From: Ascarosepion bandense
Taxonomy: Eukaryota > Mollusca > Cephalopoda > Sepiida > Sepiidae
Assembly: GCA_037127315.1 (NCBI GenBank)
Contig: JBBBDQ010001611.1
Span: forward strand, 1,178,001 to 1,242,000
DNA length: 64,000 bases
Reading direction: 5' to 3'
Part shown: positions 44,150 to 54,502 of the stretch, one piece after another
Layout: every line of letters starts with the position of its first letter
Numbering within the stretch: position 1 is the first letter of the stretch
Made by a program: the position numbers and the translations under genes
Notes under the pieces: generated by a model
Seen by the model: the letters and a program-made list of their open reading frames with translations, nothing else
Told to the model about the DNA's origin: nothing
The model's database searches: none

Positions 44150-44201
44150 CATTGTTACAAGTCTTGGATAAAAATCAAGTGCATCATATATTTAAAAGAA
44201 G

Positions 44202-44486
44202 ATGGCCAAGACAGTGTGTGTTACAGGCTCAAATAGACCAAACACTTCAGTAAAGGAAAAAAAAAGGCAAGGCTTGACTTGTCAAAACAAATCTTGTTTA
44301 GAAAATTTCTTTTATAACCAGGAAACACTCCTGCAAGACATTTTTCTAAGTACGTTTGCTTCCGTCTCATTACCCTTACATCCGGGAATATTTCTTGATG
44401 TTCAATCAAAAGCTCGTCGAACCGCAAGAAAGAGTTACAAAAAAAGGAACTCGTGTTTCGCTCTTGCCAAAAACAGGAGTGGCTAG
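44202..44486 (+). CDS. Candidate 94-codon single-exon gene, unknown product
   Basis: The ATG lies in AAGATGGCC, with A at -3 and G at +4. The product starts MAKTVCVTGSNRP, is Lys/Arg/Ser rich with four Cys, and ends ALAKNRSG. No signal peptide or known domain is seen. A TATAAAAGG motif precedes it and AATAAA follows 112 bp after the stop. A 105-codon antisense frame covers the same bases, so codon bias does not decide. It could be chance. Confidence 0.25.
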   Translation: MAKTVCVTGSNRPNTSVKEKKRQGLTCQNKSCLENFFYNQETLLQDIFLSTFASVSLPLHPGIFLDVQSKARRTARKSYKKRNSCFALAKNRSG

Positions 44487-44597
44487 AAATCGAATCATTC
44501 ACTAGATAATAGTCCAACGGACTGGATTTTATATTCAATATTATTTTGGCGGTTCGTACTCTCCTTTTGTAATGGTACTTCTTAAGTTTTTAGACCA

Positions 44598-44603
44598 AAT
44601 AAA
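44598..44603 (+). promoter_or_regulatory. Possible polyadenylation signal AATAAA
   Basis: Lies downstream of the candidate frame ending at 44486. Very common by chance here. Confidence 0.2.
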
Positions 44604-44609
44604 AATCTT

Positions 44610-45035
44610 ATGTGGGTCTAGATATATGTCTGCGCTTTATAGTAGGTAACTATATTATTGTTTCAATATATTTTATTGCTTCAATATTTTTAAAGCAAGT
44701 TTTTACTTTTCAAGAAAGATGAGGACCATTTGTTAATTGCGTCCAAAGATTTTTAGAGACTAAAAAACATTCCGTGATCATAGTATTTTTGTTTTACCGC
44801 TTTTACATATAAAAAGACAAAATACGAAACACAATTTAAACTGGGAATTATAAATTATAAGTAATTCCTTTCTTTTTGATTTTTAATGCAAAAATACGAG
44901 TTCCTTGGTGCAGTTTGCCAACACAATGTTTAAATCAAATATTGTAAAATTCATTAGTCAATAAAGAAAATTCCCATTTAAGTGATCTTGTTATTAAGAT
45001 GACTTTATTATAAATTTTTAATAGTTATATATAAG
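44610..45035. other. No gene recognised
   Basis: AT-rich sequence without recognised features. Confidence 0.4.
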
Positions 45036-45037
45036 CG

Positions 45038-45162
45038 TGTTATAATATCACTACAAAAGTAACTATTTTATTTATATACTTCTTGTGCCTTGTCAAGTGA
45101 TGATGCTGATTGCTGATTGGCGAAACAAAATGGCCACTTTTGTAGTGATATTATATCATATT
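45038..45162. repeat. Small foldback (MITE-like) with ~22-bp arms
   Basis: GTTATAATATCACTACAAAAGT on the left is mirrored by ACTTTTGTAGTGATATTATA on the right, about 75 bp apart. A lone arm (CATAATATCACTACACAAAA) appears near 45457. No target duplication is certain because both flanks are AT-rich. Confidence 0.6.
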
Positions 45163-45274
45163 TATGTTACAAATTTTAAATAAATACTATTCGCTCTACT
45201 TTTTATTGAGTACTTTTTAAGAATAGTGTTTTTTGGATAGGGAATTTTATTCCCTCTATACCTACCCGATACTC

Positions 45275-45277
<3 letters not shown>

Positions 45278-45331
<54 letters not shown>
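45278..45331. repeat. (TA)n microsatellite
   Basis: An uninterrupted run of about 54 bp. Confidence 0.95.
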
Positions 45332-45332
<1 letters not shown>

Positions 45333-45334
45333 CA

Positions 45335-45805
45335 AAAAAGTGAAAGAACACATAGATTAAAAACCCACTATTCAAGCATTTACTTTTTTAAAGAGTGCTT
45401 GATACAGAGTAGAGCTTAATATTGTAATTTTGTTATTACAATTGTTTATAAAAGCATAATATCACTACACAAAAATGTTCATGTTTCAGAACAAAGCTGT
45501 TCCACTTTAGGTGATATGTTAAAATAAAAATTATTTTAATGAATGCCATGTAGGAGCAGTTTATAAGGAAAGAAAGGACCCTCAAAACAATTCCAACACT
45601 TCAATTCACAATATTCGAATACAGAAATTAACTTATTAATCCTAACCATTCTCTAGAATTTCAACGCTGATGAGTTTTTTATATAGTTCTTTTAGTAGTG
45701 AGTTCAGTAGTGCTTAATAGTCGTATACTCTGGTTTAGTGGTCGACACGGACAAAGGTAAATACAACTAGTGAATACTAACTGATCTGGACAATATCATC
45801 GAAGA
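45335..45805. other. No gene recognised
   Basis: AT-rich, apart from the single foldback arm near 45457. Confidence 0.4.
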
Positions 45806-45807
45806 TG

Positions 45808-46228
45808 AGGAAAAAACTTGAAACAGTGGAAATGTGGTTCTACAGAAGGATGCTGCGGATATGATGGACCGAACATGTGAGCAATGTTGAGGTTTTGGAA
45901 AGAATGGCAACGAAAATAGAATTAATAGTGAGCATCAGGAAGAGACAACTAAAGTTCCTTGGACATGCAATGAGGAAGGGAGGGGCTTGGAGAACCTGAT
46001 ACTGATAGGCCAGATAGAAGAAAACGAGATAGAGAAAGGCAGCAGATAACATATTTGAAAGACCTGAGCAGGTCGATGACGGAACGGGGTTGCGTGTTGC
46101 AACAGGAGAAAACATACTAAGTGCCACCAGGGATAGGGAGATGTGGAACGCCATGATCGCCTACATCCTGAAAGAACAAGGCACAAAGAAGAAGAAGAAG
46201 AAGAAGAAGAAGAAGAAGAAGAAGAAGA
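45808..46228 (+). mobile_element. LINE-B (RTE-like) 3' end with (GAA)n tail
   Basis: Codes for KLETVEMWFYRRMLRI, a stop at the next Trp codon, then frameshifted remains of the LGHAMRK and WNAMIAYILKEQGT parts, followed by AAGAAGAAG. The minus frames of 83-104 codons here are antisense shadows. Confidence 0.8.
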
Positions 46229-46384
46229 TGCAGTGGAAGGGAAACGAGAATATCCACCTTCATATATTGAATAAAGGGTTTATTTCAAATTTGTCAGAAG
46301 GTCGGGGATTACTAAGACCAAGAAGTTATGGGTATAGCAACCAAGATGCACATGCTAGTTCAAACAAAATCCGACCAAATGAGT

Positions 46385-46700
46385 GATCAGTAATGTAAAT
46401 AAATGTCCTTTTACTTTATATTCATTTTTCAAACTGTTTTCATCTTCATTGGCACATTCATATTCACAATGTTCCGGCCGTTGTATGCTCTGGCCTTCTG
46501 CAGATGAATGGAATTTCCAACCGAATCCTTTACTTTGATCACTGGGGTATATTATATATATTTATTATATACCACTTTCGGATGTGTTAGTTATCTCCCT
46601 TTAACTCAACTCTCTATGTTATTTAACCACCACTGTTATAGCCACTTACTGAACTCACAACTTTTTGGGGCAAGTCATGGGATCTAACCAAAGTTCTATC
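46385..46700 (-). mobile_element. SINE-C copy, rearranged
   Basis: Minus strand: TGAGTTCAGTAAGTGGC, TTAAAGGGAGATAACTAACA, CAGAAGGCCAGAGCATACAA, CGGCCGGAACATTGTG. The head lacks the full TTCAATACCAGG phrase, and a TATATA stretch is inserted in mid-body. Confidence 0.55.
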
Positions 46701-46704
46701 CACT

Positions 46705-48305
46705 TTATCATATGTCTTTTTACCTGATTCCTCGGACGATCGGGCATGAAGATACAAACGATAATAAACACCTGGTTTAACACTACCACATATTTATTTT
46801 ATAATCACTAAACAAGACCAATCTGGTGTAAGGATTTACTGAGTAAGAAATAATACAAAAACAGATCAGCATTCAGGGGAGACAGAAGACGTGTTTGAAG
46901 ATCATAGTTGGCAGAAGTGACGAATGGGATATCCACGGGCAAAAAGTGGGAAAGAAGAAATTATTAGCATAAAACTTACTGTTGCATCTCACAATTTCAA
47001 CAGTAAAATTATCTATAGATTTATTATAAATTTTTGACAAGACATTCTTTGAATGATCCAGGGTCACAAGCAAAAATGTTTAGGCTAAGGAATATATCCA
47101 GCATGGTAATGCTTTAGTCTATCTTCAAATCTGTTTGTCAGTCTCCCTCTTCTCGTATTCATATCTCTATCTTTCCATAATTATATCTATCTATCTATTC
47201 CCATCTATACTGGACCCACTTTATATGAATTAATATATAACATTTGGTTCATAATAAAAAACAAATGTATATAGTGGTGTAATACTGTCAACATCTTAAT
47301 GCATACAGAGTCGTCTACATTTTAAAAAATGGTGGGCACAAATTTGTCAACAAATATTGTTCAAAATTTCTCATTAATGGAACATACATAAACCTCAGGC
47401 AGCAACGTTTATATAATTATGCTTCAATTCTGACAACCAATATTGTTGCTGTATAGCGAAAATCATCATGTCGACAGCTCAGGTACATTAAGAAAGTAAT
47501 CAAAATGTCTGTTGGGAAATTGAGTTCTTTTTTACTTTATCTTTTGTAGTACATGACTCTCCATTAAGTATTTGTATTAATGCGCATGACAGGAAGCTAA
47601 CATTTGTGCCTGTACTTTGCATTACAGGTTCTCATCCGTTGGTAATCATCTAATCAACGTAATTTCCGGTCTGGTTGTCCGACCGAAATTCCACAAAAGT
47701 AATAAGCAAAATGTTAAAATTGAAATTGGCGCAATTTGAGAATTACAGTCGTGTATGTAGCTGATCTTCGTTTTTATCATTGTAAGGTTTACTGGTGAGA
47801 CTGGTGAGTTTAAATTCATATAACGGCGACTTCGTAGCAATTGAATGTCAAATTTTTAACGATTTTGTTATTTGAATTTTTAGGTTACTGTCACAACGTT
47901 CAGTTGCTCTAGTCTCTGGCCTTCTTCAAATAACTATCGATAAGCGTAAACTTCATGGAATTTCGAACGTCGCTTTTTATTTTCTCCATTGTTCAGCTTC
48001 TGCTGCCTATATCTAGGAATATTTCATCTTCGTTAATTGTACTTTTAATATTTCCCAGATACTATCCCGTATCCTGTTTTTCGCCGGGATCGTACATCCA
48101 CGCTTTCTCGCCACACAAAATGAAGTCAATTACTATGTCACCAAATCTACGAACTCATGATTTAATCCACTATGTAATTGTCTCCTGAAGTTAAATTCTG
48201 GAGTCTTAAACCTATTATGTTCATTGTATTATTTACTACTGTTGTAACCTTTCTGTCGGGCTTAGGTACCTCCGCCGCTGCTACTCTTTATATTACGTAT
48301 ATTTG
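46705..48305. other. No gene recognised
   Basis: Mostly unique AT-rich DNA with a short ATCT run near 47190. Frames at 46873-47073, 47646-47840 and 47955-48188 have no recognised relatives. Confidence 0.35.
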
Positions 48306-48307
48306 CC

Positions 48308-48642
48308 AGTGCAGCTTTTGTGCCATGTCAGGATTTCATTAATTACGGGAATGCACGAGAGTTCTCCCTTATTTGTATTTATGTCTATGCTAAACCTACT
48401 GACGAGGCCTTCATAGCCTAGAACATGTGGGGTTTCCTTCAGACGTCTAGTGCATATCAGTTTCACTCCATTTTACATGGAATGGTGTGCACCATTTTCC
48501 CTTCATACATAATCAGTCATACATGAATTGTCACCGTTTCCCCAGCCTGACATTTAGATTTCAAATTGCTTCTCATTTGTATTCTTTGTCACATCTGCAA
48601 GGGATAAAATACAAACAGTTCTTATGTGTAGACTTGGCAATG
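48308..48642 (-). pseudogene. GIY-YIG domain remnant of a second retroelement
   Basis: Minus strand: LYFIPCRCDKEYK, stop, NLNVRLGKR, then after frameshifts RRLKETPHVLGYEGLVSR and FSIDINTNK. The order YFIPC.C..EY ... LNVRL..H ... LKE..H.LGYE.L.SR.SIDIN is that of GIY-YIG nuclease tails attached to metazoan retroelement polymerases. It differs from the Penelope-like copy at 33.7 kb. Stops and shifts make it non-functional. Confidence 0.5.
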
Positions 48643-48713
48643 ATATCTTCGTAAGGTTAAACTGCTTCTAAGTATTTTAATGCTTATGTCTTCAGAGGTT
48701 TAGAATCCTACCC

Positions 48714-49420
48714 GACAAACTTATTGTCTGGTGAAGGTCCGATTATGATATACTAGCAGTATAGCCCGGCGTTGCTCGGGTGTAATGAAAGCTTTAAAAC
48801 TAATCCATTGTCCTGGAGCTCAGACTCTTTGGATGTTGGCACGAAACACTAAAAAGTAATAGTTGTTTCCAGTTAAAGCGAAACTGTAGACTGAAAGAAA
48901 AATGAATGGATGCAAGTCAAATTTTGATTTCCTGGTATCGATTTATACATATATATATTATCGATTTTCTGCACTATTTTAAGAACTGCAACCTTGAAAC
49001 TTCTGAATGTTGTTTCTTATGTCTTTGTCTGTGAGTGTATCAAATTTGATTCAAATCGGACCACTCCTTCTATAACCTGATTTTTTCGATTATCGATTTT
49101 CGATATTTATCGGGGGTACGTCGACACAAAATCTAGCTAAGAACACTCGCAGACGCTTATAGTACAACTGTGTAAATTTTCAAGAAAATCGGTTCAGCCG
49201 TTTTGGAGTCTATAGGTAACGGATACACACACAAACACACACACACACACAGACAAAGTACCATTAATAAATAAGTTTAGATAGATATCTTGAACCAATC
49301 CACTATACGAGTTATTAATACATCCACGTTAAAAAGTTATTGTCCGGTGAAAGTTTGCTTATGATATATAGATATCTTGAACCAATTCACTATGCAAATT
49401 ATTAGTATATCCACAAAATG
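48714..49420. repeat. Two ~85-bp tandem units, first split by a Helitron
   Basis: Unit phrase: TTATTGTC(C/T)GGTGAA, TTATGATATATAGATATCTTG, AACCAAT(C/T)CACTAT, ending in ATCCAC. The second unit (about 49338-49420) is intact. The first is opened at GATATA^TAGATA by the element at 48753-49281. A third, more diverged unit lies at 49886-49965. Confidence 0.8.
48753..49281 (-). mobile_element. Non-autonomous Helitron-like element with empty site next door
   Basis: Minus strand: TCTAAACTTATTTATTAATG start, CCCGAGCAACGCCGGGC hairpin, TATACTG, CTAG end. The bases on either side (ATGATATA and TAGATATCTT) join into ATGATATATAGATATCTT, which is exactly the intact sequence in the following repeat unit. 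There is therefore no duplication and no loss at the target. Confidence 0.9.
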
Positions 49421-49424
49421 CAGC

Positions 49425-49884
49425 AGTTGTTCGATTGTGAACAGAATCAAAGGACATACTGAGGTTCTCATGTCCCAGAATTATGTCAACATCTTCGAGT
49501 GATGCCAGAGTATGAATATGTAATTTAGCTATTTGGTTCAATTCGCGAGAAACATTCGTAAAGCCAGTGTCGCGAATTCTTCGAGATATTCCATGTGTAG
49601 TGAAGCCGTTCCTAAAGACAAGTCCTTGAAGTAATGTGGAGACACCTTAGAACAATTTCTGAAAGCATTTAATGCATAGTGGAGCCGTTCCTAAAAACAA
49701 CTCCTCGAAGTATTTTTGTATAGTTCTTTACGTCAATTTCTTGAATTATTCGTTGTATTTTAGAGCCTGCATCAACTGATTTTGTTTTCCTGAAGAATGT
49801 AATTGATACTAATCGTCTTTTGTTGCTCTGTGTATTAGTCGCCACTTTTGCACGATCTTTACGCTTCGTGAATAGCAGCAGTTG
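49425..49884. other. No gene recognised
   Basis: Contains loose repeats of GTGGAGCCGTTCCTAAA and CTTGAAGTAATGTGG-like phrases near 49600-49700. No gene is seen. Confidence 0.4.
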
Positions 49885-49885
49885 A

Positions 49886-49965
49886 AAAGGTATTGTCCGG
49901 TGAATATTAGCTTATGATAAATAGATGTCTTGAACTAATTTACTATGCGAGTTATAAGCACATCA
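49886..49965. repeat. Third copy of the ~85-bp unit
   Basis: GTATTGTCCGGTGAATATTA, GCTTATGATAAATAGATG, TCTTGAACTAATTTACTATG. About ten differences from the intact tandem unit. Confidence 0.65.
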
Positions 49966-49969
49966 AAGG

Positions 49970-51090
49970 AAGCCAGGAAAAGCAGAGAATAAGATTTTAT
50001 TACTGAAAAATGTATTTGCCAAGCTTAGGTTGTGCACAATATCACAAGTATGGATTATTTTTTTGGTGATCGAACTCATTGGTCAAGAGCTGAGAGAATG
50101 GAGTCATTGAATCTGCAGAAATTAAAGGCTTGTGGGCGGTGAATTCTTTCAACCTTGCTGCGCCTTTCTCTTAGACGAAACGTCCCAGTTCTAACTCTGC
50201 TGCATTCCTTAGTTCCACCAACGCAGACTATGACCCATCATGACACGTATACGGAGTTGAATCCTCCTCATTTCATTCGTATTCTGTTGGTAAAATCTAT
50301 CCAGATAACTTCTTCCCGAGAAATGTTTTGCGGAACAGACTTCGAAGACGACGCTTCTTTGATCAATAAAATCTTCAAGTCTCCAAGTCTGGGACCAAAA
50401 TTTATCTCTTTTACATATCCCTATAATTTACAAATACTTCTTACTTTTACATCCATACAACAACGTCATTTAGTAAATCTATATTAAGTGGCTCTTAGGC
50501 CTTGTGATGGATGAACAGTTAGTAAAAAAGAATCAGTTCACTTCACATGGCATTGATAGTGTTATGGGGAAACACACCTATTCCTCAGATAATGAACTCT
50601 CCCTCCAGTATTAATAACAGTTAACAGAAAGTTAACGGGAGAATTTATTGAGAATTACTTGGGAAGTTCATAGGAGTTCTTTAGAGTTCTATTGGAGTTC
50701 AGTAGAACTATTAGGCAGTTGATATTAGTCGGCAGTTAGCCGAATACTAAGGAGTCATCTTTCAGTAGGAGATTACCAAGTTCCTAACATTTTGGGTGCG
50801 TTAAGTCGACTAGCAACCGCCATAGCACGATTATAACCTTCAGTGCGAAAACTACTCCACAACAGAAAGCAAACAGTAAAAAGACAATCAAATAAAGAAG
50901 CACAACAAATGAAAAACAAATGACAGTTCATGTAAGAAATTCGACTAACAAATTTACACCTACAACGACAGATTGTAACAAACAATGTATTGTGGAATGA
51001 TACCCTACGAATAACGTTACTTTTTGAATGCGCTCGGCTTGGTAAGAAGTTCAGTGACTGGCAGCCTCAAAACGTTGTTGGTCGGTTTTT
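49970..51090. other. No gene recognised
   Basis: A 110-codon plus frame at 50155-50487 is mixed in composition but opens on a non-ATG codon and matches no family. A cluster of GAGTTC/AGTTCTA phrases lies near 50640-50710. Confidence 0.35.
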
Positions 51091-51434
51091 AGTTTTATGG
51101 CATATCAACCTCGGCGGGTCATTTATTGCCAACTAAATTATTTATTGCTGGTAATACCTTTTTCTTTCAACAATTTATTGTTGGTTTTTATATAAGATTT
51201 TTCGTCTAGTCATACTTTTTCTTTTCGGTTCATTGGGATTTTTTTAAGGGCAAGGTCCTCAAGTCCTACCCTGTTATTTAACCCATAACTGGAGGTAAGG
51301 GACAAATTAATACCTTTTCCAAGGGTACCAGTGCTTAAGTGAATGCAGGTTATTCAATTGGAATTCGAACTCGGCTCACCGATTTCTCTTTTCGAGTCGA
51401 TATCCACTGCACCACAACGCACATCCGTCATTAA

Positions 51435-51554
51435 ACGCTTACAGCACCTAGTATTCCCAAGCAGTCACCCATCTAAGTACTGACCAGGTGCAACGTTGCT
51501 TAACTTCGGTGATCAAGCGAGAACCGGTGTATTCAATGTGACATGGCCGTAAGC
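51435..51554 (-). rRNA. 5S rRNA-derived unit 2 (inside SINE)
   Basis: GCTTACGGCCATGTCACATT through AAGTTAAGCAACGTTG to GCTGTAAGCG. Box A and box C sequences are present with a GATGGGTGACTGC variant. Its 3' end passes straight into the tRNA-type head. Confidence 0.85.
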
Positions 51555-51571
51555 ACGCACATCCATCACTA

Positions 51572-51691
51572 AACGCTTACAGCACCTGGTATTCCCAAGC
51601 GGTCACCCATCTAAGTACTGACCAGGTGCAACGTTGCTTAACTTCGGTGATCGAGCGAAAACCGGTGTATTCAACGTGATATGGCCGTAAC
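51572..51691 (-). rRNA. 5S rRNA-derived unit 1 (inside SINE)
   Basis: GTTACGGCCATATCACGTTG through GATGGGTGACCGCTTGGGAA to GCTGTAAGCG. Closer to a regular 5S than unit 2, with the usual GACCGCTTGGGAATACC box C segment. Confidence 0.85.
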
Positions 51692-51699
51692 TTTACTTT

Positions 51700-52125
51700 A
51701 GATTCTGTCTGCCTTTCGTAAAATGATCCGAGGAAAATAATAAAAACGCAAACCAAAAACCAAACGAACAACATATCGTCATATTTCTAGTTGTTACACA
51801 AGAATTGAAAGAACAGGCATAAAATAAATGAAATCTCTCTGCTTCTTGTTAGAAATTCGCCGAAAATCTACAGGTCGTCTGCTCTCTACTTAAAATAAAT
51901 ATGAAATATTTTCTTTTTCTATTTTATTTATTCTTACGTGGGAATTCGTTGTCGCTAAACAGATGTAAAAAATATCGATTTTTCGTACTCACTTATTTAT
52001 GCATATTTATAAGCGTCTATGTTTCTGTGTGTATAAATTACAGTTTGTTGATATATATAAGGTGTGCTGAAAAATTAACGGCTTGACTCATTTCCAAAAT
52101 TCTGATCCGAAAATAAAACATCAGG
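51700..52125. other. No gene recognised
   Basis: AT-rich. At 52058 the sequence TAAGGTGTGCTGAAAAATTA resembles a mariner-type terminal repeat beside a TA, but no partner end or transposase is visible. Confidence 0.35.
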
Positions 52126-52126
52126 A

Positions 52127-52203
52127 ATGTTTCTTTGGTTGAGCCGAGAACATTTCACCACTCCATATTTTATATATATATAATGGAGTGGTGAAATATT
52201 CTC

Positions 52204-52242
<39 letters not shown>

Positions 52243-52280
52243 TTCCTTGGTTGGTTGAGCCGAGAATATTTCACCACTCC

Positions 52281-52311
<31 letters not shown>

Positions 52312-52481
52312 TGAAGTGGTGAAATATTTTCGGCTCAACCAACCAAGGAGCCGAGAATATTTCACCACTCCATATTATATATATATATATATATTGAAGT
52401 GGTGAAATATTTTCGGCTCAACCAACCAAGGAATATATATATATATATATATATATGGAGCCGAGAACATTTCACCATTCC

Positions 52482-52490
<9 letters not shown>
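52127..52490. repeat. Alternating inverted repeats joined by (TA)n
   Basis: Seven copies of a 25-40 bp phrase (GAGCCGAGAATATTTCACCA with CTCCAT, or its reverse complement) alternate in orientation and are separated mostly by TA runs. The longer ones add TTCCTTGGTTGGTT. Adjacent pairs can fold into hairpins with TA loops. The minus frame through it is not a gene. Confidence 0.85.
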
Positions 52491-52536
<46 letters not shown>

Positions 52537-52542
<6 letters not shown>

Positions 52543-52665
52543 CATCCGCATACAAGCTCATCAGTGTGGCTAGACACATCCACTTGCTTCTAGCCGGGAT
52601 CGAAACTCGACCGAGTTTGGTGTTAGTCGGAGTTGCTACTCCCTAAGCCATAGGTGCATTACGAG
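52537..52665 (-). mobile_element. SINE-B copy, fullest head
   Basis: Minus strand: CACCTATGGCTTAGGGAGTA, CCAAACTCGGTCGAGTTTCG, ATCCCGGCTAGAAGCAAGTG, CACACTGATGAGCTTGTATG. The tRNA-like B box is GTTTCGATCCCGG. The tail joins a (GT)n/(TA)n run. Confidence 0.7.
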
Positions 52666-52669
52666 AGAT

Positions 52670-52942
52670 AATTGGTTTATTTATGAGTGTACATTTCCAT
52701 TACTTTAAACATTATTTTCACTGGATACTCGTAATTGAAATAGACGCCCTGTATTTATGTTAAGCGGTTTGTATTACATCTAACGGGTTGTGCAGATGAT
52801 CGATGTAATACACACCATGTAATACACACCATGTAATACACACCATTTAAAATAAATACGGAGCCTCTATTTCAAATACGGATATCCACTAAAAATAAAG
52901 TTTGAAAAGCGTGAACATATATATGCATTATATATATATATC
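52670..52942. other. No gene; 14-bp repeat x3
   Basis: ATGTAATACACACC occurs three times in tandem near 52800-52845. No other feature. Confidence 0.5.
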
Positions 52943-52943
52943 T

Positions 52944-53525
52944 TCTTCTATGTGCCCTGTTCCTTCAGGACGTAGGCGATCATGGTCCTTCACGTCTCCC
53001 TATCCCTTGTGGCCCTCAGCATGTTTGTTCCTGTTACTCCTGGTAACACCCGTTCCGTCATCCACCCGACCAGGCCCTGCAAATATGTTATCCACTGCCT
53101 TCCTCTGTCTCTCTTTCCCTCTACCTGGCCAGTCAGTATCAGGTTCTCCAAACTCTCCTTCCTCATTGCGTGTCCCAGGAACTTCAGTTGTCTCTTCCTG
53201 ATGCTCGGTATTAATTTCCTTTTGGTTGCCATTCTTTCCAACACCTCATCGTTGCGTGCATGTTCAGTCCACGATATCCGCAGCATCCTTCTGTAGAACC
53301 ACATTTCCGCTGCTTCCAATTTTGTCCTCATTTTCGATGATATTGTCCAGCACTCACTACCGTATTGAAGAACTGACATCACATAGCAACCCAGCACTCC
53401 TTTCTTTGTTTCTAGTGAAATTTTTCTGTGTGTTAGTATTTTACTCAACTTCTGGAACGCGTCCTTTGCAATGCCGATTCGCCTTCGGATCTCTGTGTCG
53501 TATTTTCCATCTCCTGTTAGAACAC
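52944..53525 (-). mobile_element. LINE-B (RTE-like) 3' end, 152 open codons
   Basis: The longest open piece of this family in the window: SLETKKGVLGCYVMSVLQYG, EMWFYRRMLRISWTEHARND, RKRQLKFLGHAMRKESLENL, VEGKRDRGRQ, and a frameshift before AYVLKEQGT at the very end. The upstream IRRRIGIAKDAFQKL part is separated by a shift. The tail is only two GAA units beside a TA run. The plus frames of 99-111 codons are shadows. Confidence 0.85.
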
Positions 53526-53529
53526 TTTA

Positions 53530-53661
53530 TATATATATATAATATGAGTAGTGGCTACTAATGGAAGTCTATGCCCCATATATGATATCCATATATACAT
53601 ATATATGCATGCTGTCTCTCTACACATATATTGGTATATTCGCTCTTTCTCACTCTCTCAT

Positions 53662-53731
<70 letters not shown>

Positions 53732-54500
53732 ATACAGAAAAGCCAAAAAATATGCTTTATATTCGTCGAATTTATTTTAAAATATTTTGTTTATACAAAA
53801 TTTCTCTTTCTCTTTGTCACATTCACACGCTGCTCACACTGTCAGCCCCGACTCACACACACTCAAATATATATATATATATTCGTGTGTTTGTGTGTGT
53901 GTGACGGTTTTTACTCATTGAATGAGCATATAATCATCGGAGAATTTTAATTGTACTTTGTTATTGTAGGCTATGAGACTGCCAATAATCGAGCAAGTGA
54001 CTTACATCATTTTCCACAAACATATCAAGCAATATCTTCCGGCTATGTCATTTCCCTGTGGCCAGTATCAGAGGCTAGTGACCCAGGGTAGCTTCTAATT
54101 AATGGTTTTCCATCTCGACTTTTGCAGACGCTTTTCGCATTCCTCACGCCCCCACCCCACACATAGACACCGGATATCTACCTGACCATAATGGAAAACA
54201 AATGACATTGAACTCAAATGTATCATTCTCTTCAATTCATTTCCCACACACATACACACACACACATATATATATATATAAACACAATTTTGATATTTAA
54301 ATCTTTTGAATAGCCATTTCTACGAGGAAATCCTCACTTCTTCAGCTTCTTCTATGGCTCTGTAAATAGAATATAATATTTGCATCGAGCCCTCCACCTT
54401 GATCAATTTTATTATTAATGAAATTAATATTATTTAGGATCGGGTTTTGGGGATTTACCTATCTGATCATCCTTTTGGATTTAAAATATAAATATATATA
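53530..54500. other. Microsatellites and unique sequence
   Basis: (CT)n then (TA)n at 53655-53727, shorter TA runs near 53868 and 54265. Frames of 62-129 codons translate these runs. No gene is seen. Confidence 0.6.
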
Positions 54501-54502
54501 TA

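Larger units (their letters stand above)
51095..51691 (-). mobile_element. 5S-5S-tRNA chimeric SINE
   Basis: Minus-strand order: 5S-like unit 1, TTTAGTGATGGATGTGCG, 5S-like unit 2, TTTAATGACGGATGTGCGTT, a SINE-A head with TGGTGCAGTGG and GTTCGAATTCC, SINE-A mid-body (CCAGTTATGGGTTAAATAAC), then a tail through GGTAGGACTTGAGGACCTTG to GACCCGCCGAGGTTGATATG. The tail equals that of the element at 41943-42388. The 3' hairpin region of SINE-A is absent. No clean target duplication is seen. Confidence 0.85.

Noticed and set aside
44221..44538. 105-codon minus frame
   Set aside because: Antisense of the 94-codon plus candidate and without ATG context, motif or signal; neither is firm, the plus one has slightly better context.
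48714..49965. CRISPR-like array
   Set aside because: Three unevenly spaced, diverged 85-bp units without regular spacers; a eukaryotic tandem repeat.
52055..52085. Mariner transposon end (TAAGGTGTGCTGAAAAATTA)
   Set aside because: Only one end-like sequence, no inverted partner and no transposase remains in the neighbourhood.
52902..53561. Plus-strand frames of 99-111 codons
   Set aside because: Shadows of the minus-strand RTE-like coding region, which has the recognisable motifs.
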